DNA of 64,000 bases, taken from contig CM066913.1 in NCBI GenBank assembly GCA_033964015.1, positions 10,906,953-10,970,952 of the forward strand. Reading direction: 5' to 3'. Below, piece by piece: positions 46,234 to 63,660 of the stretch (its first letter is position 1; each line of letters begins with the position of its first letter). The notes beneath the pieces are model-generated. The model was not told the origin of the DNA. It saw only the letters and a list, made by a program, of their open reading frames with translations, and did no database searches. The translations under genes and the position numbers were made by a program. Source of the DNA: Scolanthus callimorphus. Lineage: Eukaryota; Cnidaria; Anthozoa; Actiniaria; Edwardsiidae.

Positions 46234-49200
46234 ATGGGCTGTTTGGAATCTAAATCAACCGACAAAAAGGAAGATCAGGAGGAGGAACAACCGAAAACAT
46301 ACAGTTGGTAAGCTGCCTATCGCCGACGCGCTTGTCAAAAGTTATCTTGCACTAGACTATAATATAAGTTCCTTCGGATCTGTCCCTTCGTTAGTTTTAT
46401 TGATCGTTGGGGCTTTATATTTTCCGCATTTTTGAGTCCTCTGAAGTTTTGCTATTGCGTATTGAAGGGACAAGAGAGTACGACGCGATCCAAAAGATTT
46501 TATGGTAGCCAATGTTACTGGCGAAACAGCTGGTCGGTTGCCGGGCAAAGTGAACGGCGATGCCTTGAACATTCAAGATTGTAAGGTACGCTTTCGTAAA
46601 TACTTTTTCCAAACTGAATTATTTTTTTTTGGATGTGTTATTGTCTTGTAGAGTTTGTTGTGTAAGACCATTGTTCTATATAGATCTAGTTGTCTGAAAA
46701 ACCGGCTCATGAAGAGTTTACCTTGGAGACCGTGTATTAAAACCAATGTTTGGAGTCGAGGGGTTGGGTTTACCCTGGTGCAAAGGTAATGGGGCGTTTC
46801 TAAAATTACAAATATGAAGAAATAGATTATGAATAAAGAAAAGAAAACAATGAGGCTAATAAATTATGTTGACAAAATGGCATTTCAAGCAGCATTAAAT
46901 GTTATGCACCAGTCAATTGTAACCACCACCCCCCCAACCTCGGGAAGGGTGGGGACATGGACTCTTAGCTGAGCAATACTAGATTTCTGTCCCCACCCTT
47001 GAGTCGATACGTGTTGGAAATCCCCCACCCTGTGGGGCAAGGATTGAAGTGATTCGATGCTACTATGCCAATATATGTCGAGTCCTCTCGTCTGAAATAT
47101 TCCTCCTAAAAGTTTTTTCTCGATCCTGACTCCTCTGCGGAACCATTTATTGCTGGAATTGCCCTACCTCTGTGTCACAGAACTCGCCATACTAATACAC
47201 ACTCATTATTATAAAACAGGTTTCTATAGGATGAGTTATCCAAAATTGTAAAGCGTTTAGAGTTTTGAGGATAAGAGCTATATACGCACCTACTTTATTA
47301 ATTCAGAAGCCGCAAGAAAACAGAGCTGGAAATAATAGTTCTTACTTGATCGGAATTTATGACCCTTCAATCCTTTTTCCTGATTGTCTCTACTGGAAAA
47401 TTGGCCGGACATATGGCATTTTTGATGGGACAATGCTCGCGGCATTGTATATTTTGAGAGTAAACACTGACAACACTTTCGAAAGTTATTAGGGATAATC
47501 ATGAAAGTACCTAATAAGATATAAAATGCACTGACCTCAAATTTCCTCGGAAAATCACATCAATCGTTTGGCATGTGTGGTCAGCGCTCACTAGTATAGA
47601 GGTGGATGTGTTCCAAGGTGAAGAGAGAGAGATTGGAAATTAAGTTCTATACCCCAACTAATCCCCCACACTCAGGGGTGGGGGGTCCATGACAAGAATA
47701 TCCCCCATGTAGTCGGGACCAAAACGTGACCGATACGTACAAATGCCCCACGTTGCCCCCACCCTTCCCCGAGGTTGGGGGGGTGGTGGTTACAATTGAC
47801 TGGTGCATTAGGGTTAGTTTCTGAAATAAAAATGTAAATAAAAAATGTAAAGGACAAATGATAAATGTGAAGTTCCAAAAAATATCCATGATTGATTGAT
47901 ATAATGAATGCTATATTCTTTTTTTCTTTCCAGGATGCAAATATCTACATATTCGACTATTCGTCCTCTATTATGGTAGATGATTGTATTGGGTGTACAT
48001 TTTTCTTAGCCCCTGTAAATGGAAGGTGAGAATCCAGAATACTAATTAATTAATAGAGGTACCTTCTCAAAGATATTAGAAAATAACACCTATGTTGTAT
48101 TGTGAATGTGCGCATTCTGATTGGTTAAAAAGTGTGTTTGTAAGAGACCTGAGAAACACGATTGTCACGCAATGCTGTCGCGCATGTGTATGTTATTTTC
48201 TAAAATTAATAAAAATACTTTCTGCATGCTCTCTGGTTTCTTACAAACACTTGGGGAATGTTGGTCGAACTGATAAAACTTGAAAGACATGAGCCGAGTT
48301 TTGATCAGTTCTCCCAACATCCCCCTCGTATTTGTAAGAAAGCAGAGAGCACGCGGAAAGTACTTTTATTGCTTAAAGATAACATGTGCATGAGAACATA
48401 AATGAACTTGATCATACTGTTATGCTTTAATTAATATTTTCAGTGTGTTTTTCCGTGATTGCAAGGACTGCAAAGCTGTTGTTGCCTGCCAACAGTTCAG
48501 GTAATCCTACATTGAGTATATGGATACATTGTGATTTGAAATCAACATTCATTTATTTGTTGCCTTTTTGTTACAGAGTTCGTGATTGCAAGAAAATGGA
48601 TATATTTTTGCAGTGTGATACACAGCCAATCATAGAGTCTTCATCAGGAATGAAATTTGGCTGTTTCCAATACTACTACCCAGAATTAGAAGGTAAAAGG
48701 TATTTGGAGAAATATCATAAATTAGCATTGTTTCTGTTTCAAAACATTATAACACATCACAAAATGCTATGCATTACACCCAATCACTCACTCACTAAGT
48801 ATGTATCTAGTTTACATCCCCTGTTCCACCTCCTGTTGGTAGGTACAACAGCGCATTTCCTTCCTTTTAGTCAAAATATTACTACAAAACAATTTACTAA
48901 GTAGTAAATTGTTTTGTGGAATGGCTTTCTGTGGCTTGATCTGCAGATATTATTGTTATTTCATAGGAACTACTATTTTTAAAAATACAGAAAGTAAGAA
49001 AAGCAACAAAAAATAAAAATGGGGCGTATTTTAGAAAAGAGAGTTGGCAGCTATGAAACTTCTGGAATGATATGTTTGTCCACTTTCAAAATTACACCTT
49101 CTTTGTTTATTCTTTTTTACAGAACAATTTGAAAATGCTTCTTTAAGTGTATACAATAATAACTGGAGTAATATTTATGACTTCACGCCTGCTGAAGGGA

Positions 49201-50860
49201 AACTACATGGAGTCTTCTACCACAGGTATCCTGAAAATACCATGGGCTTTAGACCAATCCATTACCTCTGTTTGTTAACCTCCCATTTTCCCTTCAACAG
49301 ATTTCAAATGCTTTCATTTCACATTAATGTGAAAATGAGAAAAATTATTTCAAAAGGCAAAGGAGCATTATCATTAGGAACATCATTCGAATGAGAAATT
49401 TCCACATGCAATCCTTTCTTTTCTTTTCTTCTTCAAAAAGGTGTAAAGCTTCTTTAAAAATGCTCTTAATCTGCTACTGATAATTATTATTCAGCATGTC
49501 AGTGCACTGCCCAGATATGGTCATTGAAACTCCAATATCTGTCTTCTTACGTGATACTCTGTCATTAGAGCAAAATTTGATTTGGTGAGCATGTAAAAAG
49601 TACACAAAAGTACATTTTTTTCTGGGAAGCTTTTTGTAGCATCGATGTACTTAATAATAAAACCATTATCCTGCTGGATTTTGCAGCAGATTGTCTCTGA
49701 TTTAACCAACTTAGGACTTCAGCTAAGTATCAGATGTTATATTCTGCTCATTCTCTCAGGATAATGGTTAAATATTCTATGTCACAGGATTCTAAAGTAG
49801 ATGACTATGTACCATTGCCAACAACCGAAGAATTCTCCAGCATCCAGATTTCAACTGACCCTTTTAAGAGCATAGTGCCCGTAACTCTAGGGAGTCGTAG
49901 GAAGCCATCAAGTGAGGTTAGATTTCCTCTTTGTCTTTTTTGTCTGGTTCCAGAAAATATTCAATTCCCCTCCCCCCTCCCCCTTCCCCACAACACCCTT
50001 CCAATAAAATTATCTATGTCTAAAGTGAGCCCACCCCCACCCCTACAGTATTTGTATGGAGAACTCAGGTAAATTGACCCTTCCATGGGGGGGGGGGGGC
50101 ATGGATATTTTCTGGAACCACACATAAAAGTAAAAATCATGAACAATTACAAATTTACTTTGATAGCTCAGTTAATTTTATCATAACTTACAGAATGCTT
50201 GTTCAAATCAGGCAGCCTTTCTCTGTTTTTTATTCTACCAGAATTCATTTAATGTGACTGTGTCCTTTCTCATTTTGCAGGCTTCCTTTGTAATATTCTT
50301 TGATTGTAAAAACAAGAAACAACAAATCAGAGAATTCATTAGGAAGGTCCAAGAAAAGGTGAGAGCTATATTTGAAGCATTACTATATAGCAAACATTAT
50401 TAACACTTCACATAATGGATGTTCTTATTACAGGGTGCTGTGTTAGCCCAGACAAAAGAAGTAAAAATGAAAAGTGATGAGATAGCAAGAGTTCTAGGAT
50501 CAAATACTTATAGTGCACTTACTGAAAAAGGTATGTGCTCCAATCTGCCAATCTGCCTGCCAATCTGTCTGTCTGTCTGGTCCGTCTGTCTGTCTGTCTG
50601 TTAATAATGGACCCTTTACAAGTAAATAATGGACCCTTTACTATCTTTTAGTTTGCTTGCATGTTAATCTTACAGAAAGTTGTCTTTCTCTCACCATAGG
50701 TCCTTTAGTTGGCATAGAAGTCAGTGGGGAAAACTGCATCCAAGTTTGCTCAGACAGTCTTGGCACAGACAGAAATGAGATTTATATCTCCTCTAATGTA
50801 GAGAAAGCTGCTAAAGACATTGACCAGTTCTACAATTTTATTGACATGTCCATGTCATGA
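46234..50860 (+). CDS. RP2: RP2, ARL3 GTPase-activating protein
   Basis: Ten exons: 46234-46307, 46468-46585, 47934-48025, 48444-48500, 48577-48692, 49123-49225, 49760-49916, 50281-50358, 50434-50530, 50700-50860. They total 1053 nt, giving 350 aa, equal to human RP2. The N-terminus MGCLESK carries Gly2 and Cys3 for myristoylation and palmitoylation. Residues of about 25-210 are the tubulin-cofactor-C-like beta-helix, with ACQQFRVRDC containing the GAP arginine (about R114) and QPIIESSS with the conserved Glu (about E134). A linker [11 protein letters not shown] then leads to the ferredoxin-like C-terminal domain, ending DQFYNFIDM. The protein stimulates GTP hydrolysis on ARL3 and so releases lipidated cargo at the cilium. 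For exon 7, the acceptor at 49760 was chosen because the nearer AG at 49787 breaks the phase. No frameshifts are seen. Confidence 0.96.
46903..47811. mobile_element. TIR element (ATGCACCAGTCAATTG family) in RP2 intron 2
   Basis: ATGCACCAGTCAATTGTAAC with CCACCACCCCCCCAACC at the left is inverted at 47767-47811. Its outer 16 bp are the same as those of the element at 28899-29511. The interior differs. Confidence 0.8.
48155..48380. mobile_element. Imperfect foldback repeat in RP2 intron 3
   Basis: GCATGCTCTCTGGTTTCTTACAAA near 48224 is inverted at TTTGTAAGAAAGCAGAGAGCACGC near 48330, around GAATGTTGGTCGAACTGAT / ATCAGTTCTCCCAACAT. It is preceded by CGCATTCTGATTGGTTA, a word found in several elements here. 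Confidence 0.6.
49949..50128. mobile_element. G/C-run foldback element, third copy
   Basis: GGTTCCAGAAAATATTCA at the left and GGATATTTTCTGGAACCACA at the right surround CCCCTCCC, CAGTATTTGTATGG and a poly(G) run. It is in RP2 intron 7. Confidence 0.7.
50560..50602 (+). repeat. CTGT microsatellite
   Basis: A (TCTG)n run shortly after the RP2 exon 9 donor. Confidence 0.85.
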
Positions 50861-52343
50861 GCTTGGTGAAGGTACCAAATGAATTGTATGGGGCAGCAAG
50901 ACCATATAGAGCCCATATATGGAATCCAGGAGACCAAAGGGTAAAAACAGAAACATATAAGTGGTAAAAACCATGAGTCTCCTGTGAAATCCAGGAGTTG
51001 GCTGGTATGGGATATGCATTCTCTAATTCTGAGTTCAGTCAGAGCTGATCTGTAATAGTGAGGTTTTTCCATCACAGCAGGGCATTTTCTTTGAATGATT
51101 GTTCTCATTCTTGGGTTTCATATGACGTCACATCAAAATTCAAGTGGAGTCAAAATGATTGCAAACGCTTAAAAGCAAAGAGACTGTTCAGCAAGTGTGC
51201 ATGCTACTTTTTGAAAATTGAGTAAAAGGAAAAAGAAAATTCTAGCATTACACGAAAACATCTTTACTTTCTAAGCAGTATTTGTCCATTGGAGCAGGTT
51301 TCACGTTTCTTGGGATATCTAACCCAAACCTTTGCTTGGAAAGTCCTAAAATAGTGCGAGTAAATCAATTTTAATGGGAAGCCATTTCAAGACTTGACAT
51401 ATACCTGATTTCACCGGAAATGAACTTTGCGCCAAAAGTGCATAAGACAAATGAAACAATCACAAGGGTATATATGACTCCAACAGGCTTTTGATTTTGT
51501 CACAGGATTCAGTAGATTGTTGTAAACAGATTCATTTCGAAACATTTATTGGTTCCAACTATATTGTAGTATAGCTATATGTTGCTTTGCCATCAAACAT
51601 GTTACGTGTAATCGCTCATTTTTAAAACCAAAGAGCAGATTCCGAAATGAAGATCAATCATACAATATCTCACATTGTTGAAAGCTTTGTAGCCAGGGAC
51701 AGCGGAGCCGGAGGGGGGCTTTATTTGCCAGGATTTCATACATTTTCACTAAACTCAGCCCCCCATCTTGCCATACAATCTTACTAATGAGCCACCCAAT
51801 TTGAAAGCTGTTCCGCCGTCCCTGGTAGCTTATGTTATATACATACCTACTACTAATGTATGCTAACCTTTGTACAGTAGATTAATTAATGATGGCTATT
51901 TGGTAAAACCAACATATCTGCTTTTGAATTCGTCTGTGTTTTGGGGGTATTTTAAAAGTCCTCCATTGGCATTGGTGACAAAGAAATAAATGAGACATTG
52001 GAGATTAGATTTTTAATTACCACTCTTCCATAGACGTACAGTCTCTATCAGAACATGTTCTTGCTTTAATCATACTCTTCGCCCTATATAAGGGAATCCA
52101 ACCCCTGGATTCTAGATTCCAACCCCAGGATTCCATTCTATCCCCCTAGGTTCCCCCTAGGAAACGATTGGATTTGGATTCTCGATTCCAGAGACCGGAC
52201 CCTATGAGGTGCCTATCTGGAAGAAATTGAAAAACGTTTTCGAACTTTACCCTCTAAAGGTACCAGAGGCCTGATTTTAAACCGTAAAAGGTATGACAAG
52301 TACCCCCCCCAAAAAACAGGGGAGTCCCCCTCGAGACATTCAG
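50861..52343. other. Convergent intergenic region, RP2 / SDR
   Basis: 3' flanks of two convergent genes. It holds a repeat at 51700-51830 related to 9425-9590 (shared CATACATTTTCACTAAACT and CAATCTTACTAAT), a GGATTCTAGATTCC-rich stretch at 52085-52200 and AATAAA on the plus strand near 51985. No gene is seen. Confidence 0.5.
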
Positions 52344-56867
<4,524 letters not shown>

Positions 56868-58459
56868 CGCAATTAAATTCAGCTTATAAGCTGTGGATTC
56901 TACACAGGCCGAGAGAGAAGCTGGACGGGGGGGTTCTACACAGGCCGAGAGAGAAGCTGGACGGGGGGGGGGGGGGGGGGGGGGGAGGGCAAATTATCAT
57001 GTGGATGTGATGTATCGTGTTGTGATGCTGCAGGAATGGCCATATTTGGGGTCTTTCTTGGTGTTGCGAGATGTATTGTATTTTGATGGGAGCTATTGTA
57101 TTCCATGCGTCTTATTGTTTCGTTCTACGGTCTTTTGTCTTTCTAAATTGTCTTTATGGGCCTCTGGTGCCTTGCAACACCAAGAGCCCACATTTGGCCT
57201 TTGATCCTTGAAATCGGGATCAGAGCTCAGGTAGGAGAGCGAGCTCAGGGATCTGAAGGGCAGGAGTCGGGATCATAATACCGTCGATTTCATCTAAAGC
57301 GAATACACTTGAAAAGAAAACCGCCACTTATTAGGGGCGGTACCTCAAAGTTTTTGCACATGAAACTTTGACGTTGCCACGCCAACTTTGCGGTTTTGGC
57401 ATGTAAACATTACGGTAAATTTTCCAAACCGTTAAAATTTGCGCCAGATTCGGCGGAGAAAAGATGATGATTCATACAACCTTTTGGACGTGATTAAACC
57501 AAAGCTTGAATCCGCAAGTATCCTCGATTTGAGGGAGGAGAGCAATACGGTCAATAAAACGAGGATTATAGCAGTTTTTCATGTCCTCACCCCTTGAACT
57601 TCAATGGTCTGTATAATCTCATTCGGAAATACACAGAACGGAAAGCCTCTTTACAAGTAAACATGCTATGGATCGTTATTTGTGTCGACATATGTTTTGT
57701 TTACATTGGTGCTTCCATGGCAACGTAACTGGCGACCCTCCAAAAATTTTAAGTTGCAAAATTCACCCAAAGAGAAATTTGGGCAAAAACCCTCTTGAAC
57801 GCCAAAGACACTAGGCTAAGACACTAGCATCGCGTTTTCGAAATATAACGCGGCCAAAAAATTCGAATTTTTTATTAGCCTACTTTCTTGATTTCTTGAC
57901 CCTCACACTATGCCTAAAAGCTCGTAGTGATTTAGTTTTTAGTTCCACATAAAACAAAGACCGAGGCATTTTCGGGGGTGCGGACATGAAAAACTGCTAT
58001 GAGCCTCCTTAATGGAGCTCTTTACGTTAAAAAGAGTGTCCGTTAGTAGCGAGTAAATGTAGTATCCTTTATGCGTATACCACAGGAAGGGTAGTATAGT
58101 AGTAACGGCAAGCAGTGGTAACACACTGGACTGGTAACACACTGGACTGGTAACACACTGGACTGGCGGCTGGAGCTCACCGAGAAAAAATATTTTCGTT
58201 TCTATTCCTTTTTCGTCCGGTTAATTACACCAAAGACTGCACTAACGAAAAAAAGTTTGTTTATTTTTATTACAACTATTACCTATACCTATATTACAAG
58301 CCCGGACCTCCTTTTAAGGTCAAAATACCACTAATTCACCAGATGATAGCCCCATCAATATGCACATCAAGATACCAGAAATATGCTATTCAGGCGCATC
58401 ACAGCCGACTGTGAAGGCCGATAATTTCTCGCAGCGTTCTCTGCCTGTATTTATCCATC
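56868..58459. other. SDR 5' flank / BAP1 3' flank
   Basis: Just upstream of the SDR start, the phrase CTACACAGGCCGAGAGAGAA occurs twice (56901 and 56937), followed by a poly(G) run. Near 58120-58165, a 17-bp unit (AACACACTGGACTGGT) is repeated three times. No coding exon was recognised. Confidence 0.5.
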
Positions 58460-61400
58460 CTAGACTGCGGGTTTCTTGGCTCTCCTTTTGTAAGGCCTTT
58501 TTACTTTGATGTGTTGTTTCTTCTGTGCAATACTCTGAGCTAGTCGTCTCTTGAGTGAGGCGTGTTGCTCTACTAGTTGAGCCATGTGCCCTTCCTGTGT
58601 TAGCATGGTCAGGAACGTACAGATAAATGGGTCGTAGTTATGCGTCCGACGGCAGTGGTCAACCTGTGGTGAAAGAAACACGTGAGGAAGTGGTATCTAG
58701 TGATACCAGAATCTGGGAGACAACGTACATAATATTTTTTGCGCTTGTCTTTTTCCTCTTTTAACCCAGTCTCGCACATCGTGAGTCTTCGCTCAACATC
58801 ATGTAGCTGTATGGCCATTTCCTAAAAAAAGACGAGAAAAAAAGATCAGCGCTCGGGCTATTCGGCAGTGGGGGATCCAGATGTTGATGTATCCATCTAC
58901 GCACAAATAGCATTCCCAGCATTTTCTTATTGCAAAAACGAATAGCAGTAATGAATAGGGTCAATAGTGAAAACCAAGCTTTAGAGCCAAGGATAAGCGT
59001 TAGATTTGCGTTCACATTAGGTGATTTGGGCCTCGCTGCTAATCATGTCTGATTCATCAAATTAAATCATTTCGCACAGTGAAACCAACTTACCTTGGCA
59101 TCGCTAGAAGTCTCAGACATCTCTTTCAGGGCGGATTGGAGTTTCTGGATCGGATCATCTGGCTTGTCTTTTTCTACAAACATAAAAACATGAGCGCATC
59201 TGGTCACGTGGTCATCTGAACACATTACACTCAATCAACGCTAGTGTTGTAAAAAGGGAAAATGACTTCAATCTTTCTAAATTTCGAGATTTTCGCACAT
59301 CACTAAACTTCGCACTGTAAAAAAAAGCTAGTAAAAATGGAATCAAGAAGGGACTCTCCTTTCAATTTCCAGGGCATTCATCTAAAAAAAAATCTGTTCT
59401 GCACAGAAAACTATATAAATAAAGAAATAAATAGAATAAAGCAGTGCTCAGTGGCCATATCGGAATGCTGCTAATGGGCTACAAACTCTCGCCCACCTTT
59501 CTTTTCAGCATCAGTTTTCTTCTCATCTTTCAGTCATCGTTTTCAAAATCTGAGAATGTTTCCACATAGTCCTGCTGGTCTTCTGATGGGCATGTTTCGG
59601 TTGTTTCCTGAACACCCAGAGAAAAAAACCTATATTTCAATCAGATCCACATGCAGGTTAGAGGATCGAGTGCTACGTTGTATTTCTGACCACTAATATC
59701 CCATGGTTAAAAACACTTTGTGAATATAGTGACCTTTGGAAGCTTCTGAACAGAATACTTACCTGTACCTCTTAGCATGACAGTTCCATTATCCAAGCAC
59801 GTTATTTCATGGAAAATTTGTTAGTCAACAGTCCAGTGTACTTAGTTGAAGAAAATTTACTGGGAAAATTTACTGGAATATACTGTATGTCGCCCATTAA
59901 CAAACTTTATATATGACAAAAAGAATCAGGATGTAGGAAGTGATACCAAAATTCAGTAAAAAGTATGTATTGGAACACTACCACTATTTTCTTGTGTGAA
60001 CTCTAGAATCAATAAAAGCTCCACACTTTCCCACCCCATTTGAGCATTACCCCTGTATCAGTAGCTGCACCATCTGTAGAGAAATTAATAGGGGACTCTG
60101 GCTGTGCTTCTCTTGAATCTCCAACAAGGCTGAATGCAGCCTCTCCAGGTCCTGCTATGTTTGGTGCAAGACCTGCAGTGGTCATTATGGGTCTTGTGTC
60201 TGTCCCAGGGATATTGGTGGTCTGTACGATTGACACTGCAGACGCTGTTGACGGTACGCTGGTAGTTGATGGTGCTGCTGTAGAGCAATTAGTGGTGGTC
60301 ATGGCAACAGTCGCTATGGAAACAGGTGGATTGGAAGTGGGCGGTACTGCTGGGGGAGGCATCAGTTCTTTAGCACTTAGTGACAATGCCTCAGTTGGTT
60401 TCTGACTGGATTGTGTGCTATCTGATGATGTAGGTGCTGTGGTGACGGGGGTTGACGTAGCATCAGATGTAAGTGCTACAGCCATGGTTTCTCTTTCTTC
60501 AACGAGCTGAAATGGTAAACAATAACAGTTAATTATAGAAACTGGTGGATTGATACAGTACAATCCTAGCAATCACAAAAAGTAACTTGCATTCAGCTAT
60601 TTAACAGACTATCATCAGCTGCATCATGAACAGAAAACAATCCCTTTCTCATATTTTATAAATTTTCTTGGGCATCTCATCCTCATTAAAGCCCCACTAC
60701 AGAGCACAAATACTACTATACTTGCTCAAACTACAGATTTATACCTTTTTTGCAGATCCCATCAAATCAGTCCTATTGAATACAGACAAAACATTAATGT
60801 TACTGACAAACTTTTGTTGTGAGCCAAAAACAAAACAGGGGTTTGCCACAGTTCGCTAGCTGTTATTGGTAGTGTTGGCTAGAGGTCACCATAAACTAGA
60901 CAAACAAGCAATAATGGCAGATAACACTTTTGCATACACCTATTTCAGAAAAGGTTGGACCATAGTGACTGTCTATTGTAATGAGGGGGGGGGGGGGGGG
61001 GGGGAGTCCGAGAGAGCTCAAAATTTCATACCACAAAAAATACCTGAGCCATAAATTTTTAGACCCAAAAAAATACCTGCTCCCAAAATGTGATACCCAA
61101 AAAAATACCCAACTTTTTTTAGCCTAAAAGGGCTATTTAATACATTACCAGCATACACATGATGCCCGTCCCATTATGTTTCCAGGAAATAGCTTCAACT
61201 TAATAATAATAAAATATTCCTGAGCATTTAAAAATTCTCAATGCTCTTACATTATTGCTTCTCCTATGTTTTACATATCTTATAAAGTGTTAATATATAC
61301 AATGAGTTACATTAAAAAGTAAAAATATAATAAAAAGGACTAACTAAAGGGGGAAGATAAAAAGTCTTTACACTTTGATTAGAACAAGAATAAGATAATA

Positions 61401-62800
61401 AAATATATATATATATCAATTATTGTATCTTGATGATTTAAACTAGCCTATCAGAAGTTTCAACCCTAAAAAACAACCCCAAAAAAATACCTGGTAGAAT
61501 TTTCAACCCCAAAAAATACTTTTACTACAAATTTTGTACCCAAAAAAATGTGTCAGACAACCCCCCCCCCCCCCTCCCCCCAACATTTTTATATCCGAGT
61601 ACCCCCCTGGGCTTTTTTGGCATTAGCAGGGTGATAAGTTTGGCTATTTATCCTGAAAACCAGTATCCATGATTCTGTTTTGGTATGCCTATTTGCTTCC
61701 ATGATGCATCGCGGCTACAACAGACAGTTGTGATGGTACAGCCTTTTGTGAAATAGATATTAAGTAGTTTGCTGCTGAATGGAACTTACCTTTCAGTAAT
61801 GAGTGTTTCTAGACTTTCTTCAAACTCAGTAACCCTGTCAGCAACTACGGCCATCAGGTTGTATCGAATATCATGGTAAGGCTCCCTATGGATAAACAAA
61901 AAACATCACCATTCCAAAAAGTCATTCAGTCATCTCAGCTAGCACAAGATCTAACAAAGAGAACATTTCTTTGTGAACAAGATATAAATCCAATTGGACA
62001 GATTAAAGTGCTGCTTTACTGCACTTTTCACTTGTTAGTTACCCTTATTATAATTATCACTACTAACTCCAGTTGCGATTCCAAGCCTTTCAGTGATAAC
62101 TCGCCGAAACTTTTCAGTCCAATCTTCCTGCTCTCCCCATGGTCCTGGGAAGGACAAACCAAACACTCATTAGCAATGACAAAAGAGATATCAAAGAGTT
62201 TGGTGTACAAAGCACTTACCATGGTCAATAGGGTAAGACTTGAGACCATCCAACTCAAAAAGCCTTCCCTTGATTGGCACATAGCTGGAAAAATGAAATG
62301 CCTCTAGTGCTCGTGCATGGGACACAGAGTTGGTTTTCTCTGGTAAGAACTTGGGATCAGGTCTAAAACACAGAAAGAGTAAGCACCAAGTAAATCAGAC
62401 AATGAAAATTATTTAAATGATGTTTTTAAAAACATTAAGGGTGTGTGATACCTTGCAAACTTGTTGTGGGACATCGCTAATTCTGGAAGGTTTCCAATCA
62501 CATAGCCTTTATTCTGAAACAAAAGTGAGGGTGTGGGTATAGCTTATAAATACAATATTAGTAATCAATTATCATACAATAAAGTCTGGGGCATAAAATA
62601 ATGCCTCTCAGAACAGGGCAATTACTGATGTCTGTGCCACTATTTTCACATGCTTGCATTATTCATAATACAAACCTTACCTCTGGGTTAAAATGCTGAG
62701 AGAATTCCTTCAGTTTGCTGACATTATCACCAAGCTCAATGTGTGGACAGTTGAGTAATACACTTAACAGGGCATGAGTTGCACAGGAATTGGGGATAAC
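58460..62800 (-). CDS. BAP1: BAP1, nuclear ubiquitin C-terminal hydrolase (5' end outside window)
   Basis: Exons seen: 62800-62681, 62513-62452, 62362-62220, 62144-62068, 61885-61790, 60506-60051, 59607-59497, 59173-59094, 58821-58729, 58663-58460. The first carries [16 protein letters not shown] with the catalytic Cys; the third carries EAFHFSSY (catalytic His) and FELDGLK (catalytic Asp). Next come a Thr/Ser/Pro-rich disordered segment, an acidic patch, a coiled coil ([11 protein letters not shown]) and the UCH37-like C-terminal domain [13 protein letters not shown], ending in a basic tail ([10 protein letters not shown]) as used for nucleosome binding. In the family, BAP1 with ASXL removes ubiquitin from histone H2A. 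One base is missing in exon 59607-59497 (near 59533): the intron phases need it. The 62068/61885 junction is off by one base, and one exon may be missing before 60506. N-terminal exons lie beyond 64000. Confidence 0.93.
60985..61615. repeat. Poly(G)/poly(C)-bounded repeat with AAAAAATACC words
   Basis: A G-run at about 60987-61003 and a C-run at about 61561-61585 flank many copies of CCCAAAAAAATACC, the complement of the GGTATTTTTTAGGG words in the 37798-38220 element. It is probably a related element, in a BAP1 intron. Confidence 0.55.
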
Positions 62801-63339
62801 CTAAGAATTACAGTTAAAATAAACTTGAGTAAGCCCTTTAACATAATCGTTTCTTATTTATGGATTATTTTATGTTATTTCAAGCTGTCTCTTTATACTG
62901 GGCTGGAAATTGCACTCCATACAGGTGTAAATATGCCTAAACATTTCCTTTTACACCTAACTTTTTAGACTTAGGCATAAAATAACAACTGTGTTTTCAG
63001 TTTCTACAGTGTTCTCCTAGTTGAATTATGCCTAGATGTTGATGAATTACACCTATAATGTTGGTACAAGGCGTAAAATTACAACTGTGATTATTTCTTA
63101 ATTTCGAGTCCTGTTATACTTAGGGAGCAAGTCAAAACACATGCCCCAGACAGGGACCCAATTTGGGCCAGAGAGGTAACGGTCACCGCCTGGTACCACC
63201 CCACCCCCACTAATGATGTGACGGCACCGCTAAGGTACCCCTCCCCCCATTTCCATCATGGGCTAGAGACCCAATTTTTATATATTTTCTTTCTATGATG
63301 TATTGTTTTCTATCAATAACACGACCTAGAGACGCAATC

Positions 63340-63660
63340 TGCAAACTCTGATAACGGCACATATTCACCCCCTCCCCTCACAACTAATTAACTACCCATA
63401 TTAAGGACCCATTACACAAACCGTGGCGATGGCACATTTCTACCCCACCCCCATCATATTATTTCGTGAATTCATTAACTGACATTAAGGACCCATTCGA
63501 AAATCACTAGCGACGGCACATTGCTATCCCCACCCCATCATATGATTCACGAATTCATGAACTGACATTAAGGACCCATTACACATACACTAGCGACGGC
63601 ACATTTCTACCCCCACCCCCATCGTATGAATTCGCTTTCCTGTTGATCCCGTTACAACAA
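63340..63660. repeat. Tandem array, unit of about 84 bp
   Basis: The phrase ATTAAGGACCCATT recurs at 63400, 63484 and 63567. Each copy is followed by GCGACGGCACATT, CCCCACCCCCATCAT and GAATTC. More diverged units extend left to about 63120 and right to about 63720. It lies in the BAP1 intron or 5' region. Confidence 0.8.

Noticed and set aside
60040..60405. 121-aa plus-strand ORF
   Set aside because: Antisense shadow of the low-complexity Thr/Ser/Pro exon of BAP1.
62028..62282. 84-aa minus-strand ORF with ATG
   Set aside because: Wrong frame across two BAP1 exons; the conserved frame with PWGEQEDW fits the family.
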